From the NCBI GenBank assembly GCA_018398805.1, contig JAGFBZ010000183.1, positions 1-64,000 of the forward strand: 64,000 nucleotides of DNA, read 5' to 3'. The stretch is from Hirundichthys speculiger. Its lineage: Eukaryota > Chordata > Actinopteri > Beloniformes > Exocoetidae. Both the position numbers and the translations under genes were made by a program. A model generated the notes under the pieces. The model worked only from the letters and a program-made list of their open reading frames with translations, ran no database searches and was not told the DNA's origin. This document shows positions 1-10,544 of the stretch, piece by piece. The first letter of the stretch is position 1, and each line of letters begins with the position of its first letter.

Positions 1-223
1 GTGCCCGATCCGAAAGCACGGAGCTGTGGCTGGCCGAGAAGAGCAACGACCCACAGGAGCCGGCTCTGGGTCTGCGGTGGTATTGTCCATCTGATCGGCT
101 CGGTTTCAAGCCAAAACCACCAGACAGCGAGACCCCTACTATGCGTACATCTATAAGGTGCTCGCCCGCCAGTAATGATCCGATCGGGATCATCATCCCG
201 TACACCACACGGGCCAAGATCCC

Positions 224-2430
224 TTGTCCAGAGACTGTGGGCAAAGAAGAGGAGCTGGGACGATCCCAAACCTCCCTCCTGACATCCTCCAAGCCTGGTC
301 CAGCTGGGAGAGAGAACTCCCCGAGCTGGCCAACATCTCTATCCCTCGGACCTATGCACCACTGAAGTTTGCTACTGACACCACAGAATACACTCTCCAC
401 GTCTTCTGTGACTCCTCCGAGCAAGCATACGGGTCATTTGCATATCTCACCACCACAGCAGATGACGCTGTCCACGTCTCATTCGTCATGGCAGGTCGAG
501 GGTGGCCCCCAAACGCCAGCATTCGATGCCACGGTTGGAGCTCTGCGCAGCGCTGACAGGAGCCCAGCTGTCCTCCCCTCCTTCACAAAGAGCTCACTTT
601 GTGTATTGCCCAGACCTTCTTATGGACTGACTCCACGACAGTTCTCGCCTGGCTGACATCTCAGTTGTGCAGGTTCAAAGTCTTTGTGGGAACCCGAGTT
701 TCTGAAATCCAGGAGCTGACTGCCACACACACCTGGAGGTATGTGGATACAGCCAACAATCCGGCCGATGACCTCACACGTGGCAAGACGTTAGCTGAGC
801 TGGCTGCACCGAATCGCTGGATCCAGGGACCAGCATTCCTCCGCCGTCCACCAGATGAATGGCCATCATGTCCTAACATCACCGAGCCAGAGGACAGCAG
901 TGAGTTAAAACACAGTGTTTTTTGTGCTCTCACACAGACCAGCTCACCACCACGACACCAGACCTCACACAATTCAGCAGCTGGAGAGAGCTGGTCAAGG
1001 CTACGCAGCAGTCTCTTCATGGGGCGGCGGCCAACCCTACTTCACCTCTGTGCGACCTTCGAGACGCAGAAGTCCACCTGCTCAAAGCCAGCCAAGCAGA
1101 CTGCTTCTCTGAAGAAATCAGGTGTCTCGGAGCCGGCAAGAGGCCAGTGCCCCCCAGCAGCAGGCTGAGCACGCTCGCTCCAGAATTAGAATTAGACCCC
1201 ACACTGGGTCTTATACGGGTTGGAGGACGCCTGCGCCGGCTAGACAGTTCTAGCCCCACTGACATTCACCCAATACTGTTGGATCCGTCACTCATGCAGT
1301 CACCGCACTCCTCATTAAAGAGATGGACGCTCAGCTGCTCCACCCTGGGCCTGATAGGGTGTTTGCCGAGATGAGGCGCGACTACTACTGGGTTCTGCGA
1401 GGACGGCAGGCTATCAAGAAGTATCAGAGAGCTTGTGCTGTTGCATGAAGTGGAGAGGGAATCCAGTGGTGCCGAGGATGGCGGACCTGCCCCCTCAGCC
1501 CGTCTGCGGCTGCTTAAGCCTCCATTCTTCTCAACAGTCGTGGACTGCTTCGTGCCGTACATGGTCAAGGCCGGGAGGCGAAGTGAAAAGCGCTGGGGGA
1601 TCATTTCAAATGTCTCACGACAAGATGTGTACATCTGGATCTGCTCACCAGCCTCGACACAGATGCTTTCCTTCCTCGCACTGAGACGGTTCATCGCACG
1701 GAGAGGCACTCCCTTCGAGGTCCTCTCTGACCAGGGGACTAACTTCCGAGGGGCAGCTAAGGAGCTGAAGGAGGCCTTTGCGGCAATGGAGCCACAGCTG
1801 CAGGAGCGGCTCGCAGAAAACAGATTAAGTTTCGTCTTAACCCACCAGCGTCTCCCCCCACTTTGGTGGTGTCTGGGAGCGTGAGATCCAGTCAGTCAAG
1901 AAATCCCTCCGAGTGGTCATAGGCGCACAAGTGCTCCAGGAGGAGGTCCTGCTCACCCTCCCTCATCGAAGTGGAAAGAATCCTCAATGCCAAGCCTCTA
2001 GGTTATGTATCCTCAGATGTGGCCGATCCGGACCCAGTGACGCCCAACATGTTGTTGATGGGGCGGCAGGAATGCCTCTCTCCCCCCAGTCCCTACGCTC
2101 CTGACACCCTCACGAGGAGGCGCTGGCGCCATTGCCAGATGATGGCCGACCACTTCTGGACACAGTTCATCAGAAAACACTTACCCTCTCTTCAAACCCG
2201 CCAGAGGTGGCGCCAACACACACGATCATCTCCTCCTGGATACAGTTGTGATGATTGTTGATCCTCAGCTTCCGCGTGCTCACTGGCCAATGGGGAGGGT
2301 GGTGAAGCTGAACGCAAGTGATGATGGATGTATACGGACAGCTGAAGTCAGAGTTGGCGAGAAGATTTACCTGAGACCAGTGGCTCGGCTGGTCCAGCTG
2401 TCAGCTCTTCCTGAAGATAATCCTGGTTAA
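224..2430 (+). pseudogene. pol: BEL/Pao pol remnant (RNase H, integrase, C-terminal domain)
   Basis: Pieces in different frames add up to the 3' part of a Pao-type pol. Around 366-500 a segment with HVFCDSSEQAYG is typical of the RNase H side. 610-850 has FLWTDSTTVLAWL and a PADDLTRG motif, usual in Pao RNase H. 1195-1290 has LIRVGGRLRR, the start of the integrase zinc-binding region. 1510-1800 carries the integrase core with VLSDQGTNFRG, which holds the second catalytic Asp. 2248-2430 is the C-terminal domain of this family (HWPMGRVVKLN). At least four frame changes and internal stops prevent translation as one protein. Family assignment is firm; exact breakpoints are approximate. Confidence 0.8.
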
Positions 2431-2488
2431 AGGACTGTTGTGGGAATTTATGTTTGTTTCAAAATAGCCAGGCTATTTAGGGGGCGGC

Positions 2489-2871
2489 TGTTATAAATTC
2501 CCTTCTTCAGAGATGAAGTTAAAGAGAAAGATACCCTAATTATATGTTATTGATAAATCTAATAGAATTTATTAATGTTTGACTTAAATAAGTTCAAAAT
2601 TGAGATATTCACCTTTAATTTGAGTCTGTTTGATTCATGCAGTTTACAGGCAGTTATGTTTACATTCTTGGGGTCCTCAGGCAGTCATCGGCAGCTATGT
2701 TTTTTACGTTCCCGGGGTCCCTAGAAGCCTGCGTGTAGAGGAGTCGTGAATGTGTGTATTACTTGTTGCTGAACGTTATATAAAGCAGTTGAAACGGTAA
2801 AACGGTGTCTTTATTCCCTGACCGGAGTACGCTCACGGGTGAAGAGTCCCAGCACAACAACAACAACTACA
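2489..2871 (+). repeat. 3' LTR of the BEL/Pao element
   Basis: Starts TGTTATAAATTCCC directly after a purine-rich stretch (GGGGGCGG, 2480-2487) that can serve as the polypurine tract, and ends in a CAA-rich stretch finishing CTACA. A TATA-like TATATAAAG lies at 2776-2784. Inside, a unit of about 45 bp containing GGGGTCC is imperfectly duplicated (2645-2735). The other LTR is outside the window. Confidence 0.7.
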
Positions 2872-3095
2872 GTTATACAAAAGAATATCTAAAAACAAGT
2901 TTGAAGGATAAAACTTTTAAGAAAAAAATATAAATATCTTCTCAAGTTTAACAGAAACACACAAACTGAGGACGAAATTTTGTCCCTGAGATTTAAAACA
3001 GATTTTAATTGAGGCTTTCCACAGATTGGTCAGGATATGTGGTATATTTATATTTTTATTTATTTGTTTATGTATTTACTTATTTTCACATGTAC

Positions 3096-3146
<51 letters not shown>

Positions 3147-3431
3147 AGAAAGGTCTTATACTTTTGATTACTGTCAAAGTGAGAACGAAAGCAAATAGGC
3201 AATTGTCTTGAACGCTTGTAAATCTTTCCAACTCTAGGCAGATGGACTCTTTGTTTGGAAATGGCCTTATAGCCCCTCCTGAATTAATGGTGGCAAAAAC
3301 TTACATTTTGGTTTAGTATTTGAAAATAATAACACAGTAACTACTGTACGTCTTGTTTGTTGTTCATTTGAGGCTGCAGTTACCTGATTTAAACATTGTA
3401 TATTCCAGCTTTTGTGAATTTGGCTTTCTTT
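2872..3431. other. Unassigned AT-rich sequence with a (CA)n run
   Basis: No supported coding sequence. A (CA)n microsatellite of about 44 bp lies at 3101-3144. The rest shows no motif that I recognise. Confidence 0.6.
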
Positions 3432-4731
3432 GGATTAACTAGGGATGCACAATAACTGTTTTTTAAAACCGATACCTATAACCGATAACTTTCAGCTCCT
3501 AAAGGCCGATACCGATAACACACACATATACCTAAGATCATTACATCAATACTATGAACAAAATCAAAAATAGTTTTGACTTTTTAAATGAACAGATATT
3601 TATTTTTTCCAATGAAAAACTATTGGCAAGCCTCTCAAACATTTTTGTAAAGCTATCAAACAAACCTATTTGATATCTCACATTAAATTAAATAAGGTTC
3701 ATTACTGACTGATATAAAAAATAAAGGCTCCTTGAACTGATGGAAATACATGCATCAAAATTACAAACTGAAAAAGATTAACATTTAAAGGATTTTGGCT
3801 TGTGGTTCCATTTAAATTAATACCTTTAATTAAAGTAAATGAGGTTCAGTAGTTTTTATTTTTTAATCTCATGGAAGCTTTAGATGAGAGGAATGAGGGA
3901 GAGGAGAGGGGAGACTGCTGCTGGCTTGCACACGTTAGCATTAGCTTCCGTTAGCTCACGTTAGCGCGATTTCAAATTGGAAGCGATTGTTATGTTGTAG
4001 GTGGCCGATCGGGTTTTACGTATCAAAGCTTGTGCTTCCCTCCTCGTAGAATACGCTCAGAGGATTCGTCACAAATAACCACCAAACTATCTTCTTCTGA
4101 AACTTTAACGAAGTTCCACGCCGCCATGTTTGTTGTGATCAGCACAATGCATGCTGCATTCAAGGTGTAACGTAAATTCTTATGTTCCCTCGTTTGCTAG
4201 TCGTACTTTCAGCCTTTTCTATTTTTTCTTTTTTATGTGTAACATGTGGGAGAATACAGCGATTATCAATTCAAGTCAGCAACTACCAAAATTATGACGA
4301 GTTAACGAGTTGTTTTCTGGCATGATTTTCTGATTATGCCGACGTCACATGAACATAACATTCACTGCCTGTCATTCAAGGCTCAGAGGGAGTGAGGCAC
4401 TGCCGTGTTAAGAGAGATAAGATAAGATAGCACTTTATCGATCCCACGACGGGGAAATTTGTGCGTTCCCACAGCTCAATTTACAGAAAGACAAAAATAA
4501 ACAATATATAAACAATATATATATAAAGAAGAGGAACAAGATATATACAGAACAAATATATACAGTAGAAAAAAAATTTGTAAACAGCACTATGTACAGC
4601 AGCAATTTACAGCAACAAGCATACACGGTATGCAGTTATGGGTGGAGGGTTGTGGAGGTATTTAGATAAATGAATAAATAATAATATGCGTGTGACAGCT
4701 GTAGATGTGTGTGTATGTGGAAGTAGTATGT

Positions 4732-4745
<14 letters not shown>

Positions 4746-4762
<17 letters not shown>

Positions 4763-4764
4763 GG
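4746..4764. repeat. Poly-G run
   Basis: A run of 19 G next to a (TG)n stretch inside the 3' region of the minus-strand LINE. Probably replication slippage. It has G-quadruplex potential on the plus strand. Confidence 0.8.
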
Positions 4765-4822
4765 CACTGTGAGTGTGAAAAATTGTCCGAGTGACTCTCA
4801 GCGTCATGATGCGTTGTAGAGT

Positions 4823-6140
4823 CTAACTGCAGTTGGTATAAAAGGTCTGCGAAAAGCGCTCCTTCCTGCAGCGAGGGTGTTTCAGTCTCTGACTGAAGGA
4901 GCTGCTCAGCGCACCCACGGTCTCATGCAGAGGGTGATGGGGGTTGTCCATGATGGATGTCAGCTTCACTAACATCCTGCTCTCACCCACCACAATCACA
5001 GACTCTAAGGGACAACCCAGTACGGAGCTTGACCTCTGCACTAATTTGTCGATCCTGTTCCTGTCTCTGTCGGAGCATCCCTCCCCCCAGCAGGCTACTG
5101 CGTAAAAGATGGCAGATGCCACAACAGAGTCATAAAAAGTTTTTAACAGAGTCCTGCAGACTCCGAAGGACCTCAGTCTCCTCAGTAGGTGGAGTCGACT
5201 CTGGCCCCTCTTGTACAGGACATCTGTGTTGGTTGACCAGTCCAGTTTGTTATTGAGATGAACACCCAGGTACTTGTATGAGTCCACTGTCTCAATGTCC
5301 TTTCCCTGGATGTTCACCAGTGTGGTAGGGGGTGACTTCCTCCTGAAGTCTATCACCATCTCCTTTGTCTTACTGGCGTTGATCTGTAGAGCATTGATCT
5401 CACACCAGTTGACAAAGTCCCTGATGACCCACCTGTATTCCTGGTCAATCCCGTCCGATACGCATCCGATGATGGCCGTATCATCCGAGAACTTCTGTAG
5501 GTGGCAGTGGTCTGAGCTGTACCTGAAGTCCGAAGTGTACATGCTGAACAGAAAGGGTGAGAGGACTGTGCCCTGCGGTGCCCCCGTGCTGCAGACTATC
5601 ACGTCCGACACACAGTTCTGGAGCCTCACGTACTGTGGTCTGTTGGTGAGGTAGTTAATGGTCCATGTAGTCAGCTGCTGGTCCACTCCAGCTGCCTCCA
5701 GCTTCCCTCTCAGCAGTGCAGGCTGGATGCTGTTGAAAGCACTGGAGAAGTCAAAGAACATGACTCTCACAGTGCTCCCCACCTGCTCCAGGTGAGAGAG
5801 GGATCGATGTAGGAGGTAGATAACAGCGTCATCCACCCCAATTCCGGGCCGGTAGGCAAACTGCAGGGGGTCCAGCGCTGAGCTCACCAGTGGGCAGAGG
5901 TGCTGCAGGATGAGCCTCTCCATGGCCTTCATCAGGTGTGAAGTCAGGGCAACAGGTCTGAAGTGGTTGGGCTCCCTGGGGTGTGCGATATTTGGCACTG
6001 GAACCACACAGGAAGTCTTCCACAGTTCAGGAACCCTCCTCAGACTCAGACTCAGGTAGAAGATATGCAGGACCACCCGACAGAGCTGGTCTGCACAATC
6101 CCTGAGCAGTCTGGGGCTGATTCCATCCGGACCCGCTGCC
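4823..6140 (-). pseudogene. LINE reverse transcriptase and C-terminal region
   Basis: About 435 codons remain open from the split point to the stop near 4823. Motifs in order: KAAGPDGIS at the start of RT, FRPVALTSHLMKAMERLI, DPLQFAYRPG, FFDFSSAFNSI (first catalytic Asp), STGAPQGTVLSPFLF, FSDDTAIIG (catalytic DD; the usual FADD is FSDD here), TKEMVIDFRRK and YKYLGVHLNNKLDW. This is the usual RT order for the L2/CR1/Jockey supergroup. The open frame and intact DD motif suggest that this copy was young when split. The endonuclease is absent through 5' truncation. Confidence 0.85.
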
Positions 6141-6150
6141 TTCCTGATCT

Positions 6151-6912
6151 GTCAGTTTGTGAAATGGTGTAGTAACAATCATCTCGTATTAAATACCAGC
6201 AAAACTAAGGAGATGATTGTCGACTTCAGGAGGAGCAAGAACCAACTCAGCATGTTTTCCATCCTGGGAAAGGAGGTGGAGGTGGTGGAGGAATACAAGT
6301 ATCTTGGAGTTCAGCTTGACAACAGACTGGAGTGGAAATGCAACACAGAATACATCTACAAGAAAGGTCAGAGCAGACTCTACTTTTTAAGAAAGTTGAG
6401 ATCTTTTAATGTCTGCACCAAGATGTTGCCATCTTCTATAGGTCTGTTGTTGAAAGTGCAATCAGCTTTGCAGCCATCTGCTGGGGGCAGCAGTATCAAA
6501 ACCAGAGACCTGAAGAGAATCAACAACTGATCAGGAAAGATGGATCTGTGCTGGGTGTAACTCTGGAGCCGCTGGAGCTAATTGTTCAAAAAAGAATGCT
6601 GCAGAAGCTGATGAAGATGATGGAGGACTCTTCACACCCTCTCCATGACACAGTGATCAAACAACAGAGTGTGTTCAGTGAGAGGCTTCTTCAGGTCCGT
6701 TGCAAGATGGAAAGATACAGAAGAGCATTCCTGCCAGCAGCCATCAGCCTCCACAACAAGACTTAACACCTGTTATTATATTATTATTATTATTATTGCT
6801 GTCTGTTGTTTATAAAAAAATAAATTAAAAAAAGAGAGCGCTTACTACATTGAATTTCCCTTTATGGGATAAATAAAGTATTTTTCATTCATTCTTTCAT
6901 TCATTCATTCAT
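6151..6912 (+). mobile_element. 5'-truncated LINE nested in another LINE
   Basis: A 762-bp 3' fragment of a related LINE in plus orientation. The coding part (6159-6766, two frames) carries TKEMIVDFRRSKNQ and EYKYLGVQLDNRLEW, then a 3' UTR with GGGATAAATAAAGTA and an ATTC tandem tail (6886-6912). It is flanked by a perfect 10-bp duplication TTCCTGATCT (6141-6150 and 6913-6922). The duplication, the tail and the split host ORF together show target-primed insertion into the minus-strand LINE. Confidence 0.9.
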
Positions 6913-7450
6913 TTCCTGATCTTTGTCCTTCTGAGCTGACTCCTCACCTGATCAGCTGTGAGGTGGAGGCTGGGCCGAGGGGGGGTGGGGGGGGGGGGGG
7001 GGGGGGGGTGTGTGTGGCTGGCTTTGTTGTTGGTGGGTGTGAAAAAGGGGTTGAAGCAGGGTCGTCTGAGGAAGTGCAGGTAACGATAGTGCTGCACCAG
7101 GAGGGGTGGGGGGCAGCATGGGAAGGGGGGTTGATGGAGGATGAGGGGGTGGGGGGTGTTAAGTGACCCAGAGTCGAATCTGTTGAAAAACAGATTTAAG
7201 TCGTTAGCCCACCCCCGGTCAGCAGAAGTTGTGGCCCCTCCATTGTCCTCAAGGCGGCCAGAGATTTTATTCATACTGCTCCAGACTTCTCTGACTTTGC
7301 TCTTCTTGAGCTGTTCCTCCATCTTCCTCCTGAAGCTCTCCTTGCCCCTCTGGATCTTGTGTTTAAGATCCTTTTGCACCCTCCTCAGCTCCTCTTTGTT
7401 CCCGGATTTGAAAGCCCTCTTCTTCTTCTCCCTCTTCCCCTCTTCTTCTG
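6913..7450 (-). pseudogene. LINE linker region upstream of RT
   Basis: This is the other half of the split minus-strand LINE. It reads as the basic, helical linker between endonuclease and RT (KSKVREVWSSMNKISG, LNLFFNRF) and ends at TKIRK, exactly where the RT half continues. A C-rich run on this strand (G-run on plus, 6967-7010) encodes a proline stretch in the variable part of the linker, probably a slippage expansion. Translation starts are not visible because of 5' truncation. Confidence 0.75.
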
Positions 7451-7697
7451 TGTTGACAGAAATATATATGTTATCGGGGCTATTTGTCGTGATATTGGAC
7501 TTATCGGGATGACGTCACAATTTCCTGTTATCGGTCCGATAGTTATCGTGCACCCCTAGGATTAACTGACCTGCAGTTTCTTGAATTCTTGAGTAACGAA
7601 GTGTGTGAATAGGAGCTCTGTTGGAGGGACAACCCTTTTAAAGTCCTGTAATTCTCAAGGTGATGGCATTGATGCTTCAGGATAGATGTTATGTTCT

Positions 7698-8137
7698 TGT
7701 TCTGCCCCCACTGCATGTAATAGGAATAAAGCTTTGCAGACAGGTAAACTCCTCAACAAGATGCCAGGTGTGTATCTTCTTTTATTTAGATGTATCCTTC
7801 ACATTGTTGACAGAGTGAAAACTATAAACAGAAACAGTATTTGTACATTATAACTCAATCTTCTCATGAAATAACCTAAATCTAACCTAACATAAATACT
7901 TCAAAATGATAAACTATAAAGCATTCTGCTGGTCTTTAAGTTACACCATACTCACAAGGAATGCTCTCTGTGCGTTAACATGCCAGGATGGATGAGGATT
8001 GTTTAACAATAAGAGTGTCAGCCATGTCACACTCAATATGAGCTTGCAGTCTTTTTCTACCAAAATGTAAAACATTGAACACAGAACTTAATGTGCAACA
8101 GCGCCACTGCTGGTTCGGAAGTATAACTGCTGGCACA
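7698..8137 (-). repeat. 3' LTR of the BEL/Pao element
   Basis: 440 bp. On the plus strand it starts TGTTCTGCCCCC and ends TGGCACA, giving TG...CA ends on the coding strand. The stretch next to it (8138-8147) reads GGCGGAGAG on the minus strand and fits a polypurine tract. Confidence 0.9.
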
Positions 8138-8149
8138 CTCTCCGCCTGA

Positions 8150-10305
8150 CATTATGAGATGTCACAACACTGTAACTACTCATTAGCATCGGTAGAGTCC
8201 TTTTTAGCAGTTGACAGTATGAGTACAATATCCGTGACTGGTCTTAAGAAGGTCTTGCACACACCTCCAGATGCAACCTTTACTTCGACTTTCCTAACCT
8301 TACAGTCATCACTCGGAAAGGTTCTTATGACTCTGCCCATGGGCCAGTGAGTTCTCTTGACTTGACTGTCCTTAAGAAGGACAAGGTCTCCTTCACACAG
8401 ATTAGGCGTGGCAGACTGCCACTTCTTGCGACTTTGCAGCGTCGGGAGATACTCACGCTTCCAACGATGCCAGAAGACGTTGGAAAGATGCTACACTAGC
8501 CTCCATTGGCGTTTGTGCAGGTCTTTCTCGTTGAAGGTGCCTGCTGGTATTGGGAGAGCTCCTATTTTTTGAATAAGAAGAGTCGCCGGTGTGAGAATGA
8601 AGGGAAAGTCTGGGTCAGCGGACACTGGAACCAGTGGCCGGGAGTTAATAATAGCAGCTATTTCTGCTAGGAAGGTGACAAGCACTTCATGGGTTAACTG
8701 CTGGCTAGGAACGCTCAGGAACATAGCATCCAGAATACGCTTTGTGATGCCAATCACACGCTCCCAGCTACCTCCCATATGTGATGCATGAGGTAGGTTA
8801 AAAACCCAAGTGCATCCATTATCCACAAGAAAGTCTTGGATTTCCTGGTTGTTGCAATGCTTTGCAGTAATCCCAAATTTCTTGCATGCGCCTAGGAAAT
8901 TGGTTCCACAGTCGGACCTTAGCTGTTTCACTGCTCCACGAATGGAAAGGAATCTTCGCAAAGCATTTATGAAGCTTGAAGACTCCATTGACTCCATCAC
9001 TTCAATGTGGATAGCTCTGGTGCTCAGGCATGTAAAAATGACAGCCCATCGTTTATTGTAAGCACAGCCTCCACGTGTTCGACGGAAGGTAACTGACCAG
9101 GGTCCGAACACATCAATGCTGACATAGGAGAATGCAGGATCGGTGTTCAGACGATCAATAGGTAGGTCCGCCATCCTTTGTTTCTCTGTTTTCCACCTCA
9201 ACTTGCGACAGATTACGCAGTATAAATGACGGATCGAATGCATCGCTTGCCACCAATTATCCACAGACCAGCTGACCTTACAGCACCTTCTGTAAAGTGA
9301 CGACCTTGATGCTGTACTTGTAGATGGTAGTGACGTATGATCAGGGTTGTTACATAGTGACGGCCAGGGATAATGAGCGGGTTCCTTTCGTTGCTATCGA
9401 TGCTGGCATGTGACAACCGACCCCCAACTCTAAGACACCCGACTTCATCGATGTAAGGAGACAAGTTTCTAAGCTGGTTGTGTTCAGCAGTTTCCTTTCC
9501 AGCTTCCAAGCAGGTGAAGGTTTCAGGATAAGACTGATGCTGAAGACAGCATATGATAACAGCTTTGGCCTTGTTGAAATCTTCGGGTTTCAGACATTTG
9601 CACATGTGCCAGCCTTGACAACCGGTTTCACATTGATCTCCTTTGAAGGACTCTGCAATGTGAACCAACCTTGCTATTGTTCTAAACAGCGATCTCCAAA
9701 ATGAGAAATGCTCAAATCGTTTTAGAGTCAGAGCTGTCTCTGGGACTTCAGTTGCATGAGATATCACCAAAGGGTGAACCTCTGGGTCAAACAAGTTCAT
9801 AGGATGAAACTGTCTCTACTTCACTGCAGTCTTGCCTCAACAGGAAGTCTGGTCCTCTTAACCAGCTGCTATACATTAAGGTGTTTGTTGGAATTGACCT
9901 TGACCCACCATCAGCTGGATTCTTGATTGTGGGGACGTAATTCCATTGTTCAGGAAGGGACGACTTCCGAATTCTCTGTACTCAGTTGCCTACGTAGACG
10001 TAGAACCTTCTGGATTCATTTCGGATGTACTCAAGGACCACCTTGCTGTCCGTGAAGAATCTCACAGAATGAAAGGAAGTGTCTGCTTCTTCCATAACCA
10101 TGTCTGCAATTTCCTTCACCAGGACAGCTGCGCAGAGTTCGAGTCTCGGTATTGTCAGTTCTTGTTGTGGGGCAAGTTTAGCTTTACCAAACACAAACCC
10201 AAGTTCACACTTGCCTTCTGAACCTATGGTCTTGATGTATGCTGCAGCTGCAATGGCTTGGGTAGAAGCATCACAGAAGATGCAAAGTTCTCTCTTTGCT
10301 GCAAC
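8150..10305 (-). pseudogene. pol: BEL/Pao pol: RNase H, integrase and C-terminal domain
   Basis: This continues pol beyond the MITE. 9982-10305: RNase H (LCIFCDASTQAIAAAAYI, ELTIPRLELCAAVLV, VRFFTDSKVVLEYI). 9213-9800: RNase H end and integrase zinc-binding region (VGCLRVGGRLSHA, HPLIIPGRHY-like). 8491-9264: integrase core keeping the D,D,E residues (SIDVFGPWSV, LRSDCGTNFLGA, GGSWERVIG). 8160-8490: C-terminal domain with HWPMGRVIRT. Small frame changes separate the blocks near 9250 and 9980. Confidence 0.85.
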
Positions 10306-10313
10306 ACTTAGGG

Positions 10314-10536
10314 CAGGGGTCTCAAACTCATTCCTGAAAGGGCCGTGTGGCTGCAGGTTTTTGTTCCAACCATGCAGAAACACAGCTGAGTTGTTTCACT
10401 CAATCAACTGAACTGGTTCAGACCTTCAGTGAAGACAACTAGTTGATTGACTAAAACAACTCAGCTGTGTTCCTGCATGGTTGGAACAAAAACCTGCAGC
10501 CACACGGCCCTTTCAGGAATGAGTTTGAGAACCCTG
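10314..10536. mobile_element. hAT MITE inserted in BEL pol
   Basis: A 223-bp foldback element with ends CAGGGGTCTCAAACTCATTC and, inverted, CAGGGTTCTCAAACTCATTC. It is almost palindromic throughout (GGGCCGTGTGGCTGCAGG at both sides). A perfect 8-bp duplication ACTTAGGG flanks it (10306-10313 and 10537-10544). It carries no ORF of its own. It cuts the BEL pol frame between RT and RNase H and puts a stop codon there. Confidence 0.95.
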
Positions 10537-10544
10537 ACTTAGGG

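Larger units (their letters stand above)
1..2871 (+). mobile_element. BEL/Pao LTR retrotransposon, 3' half, decayed
   Basis: Window opens inside the element. Plus-strand pol pieces follow the BEL/Pao order: RNase H region, integrase zinc-binding region, integrase core, a C-terminal domain with an HWPMGRV motif, then a purine-rich tract and an LTR. The coding frame changes several times, so the copy is dead. The 5' part lies outside the window, so no TSD can be checked. Confidence 0.85.
4412..7450 (-). mobile_element. L2/CR1-type LINE, 5'-truncated, split by another LINE
   Basis: A minus-strand non-LTR element. Its 3' end, with a TTATC-type tail, lies near 4412. The 5'-truncated end is near 7450. 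It is split between 6141 and 6922 by a plus-strand LINE: the protein reads TADQVRSQLRRTKIRK up to the break at 6913 and resumes with KAAGPDGIS at 6140. The ends show only an imperfect duplication (GTGTTAAGAGAG near 4393 against GTGTTGACAGAA near 7453), so its own TSD is doubtful. Confidence 0.82.
3440..7558. mobile_element. hAT-type DNA element, 4.1 kb, with nested LINEs
   Basis: Terminal inverted repeats are visible: left TAGGGATGCACAATAAC, right end reads on the other strand as TAGGGGTGCACGATAAC. The flanks carry a perfect 8-bp duplication GGATTAAC (3432-3439 and 7559-7566), diagnostic of the hAT superfamily. Copies of a CCGATAAC-like word recur just inside both ends, as subterminal repeats do. 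No hAT transposase is visible, so it was moved by an enzyme made elsewhere. About 3.0 kb of the interior is a minus-strand LINE inserted later. Confidence 0.88.
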
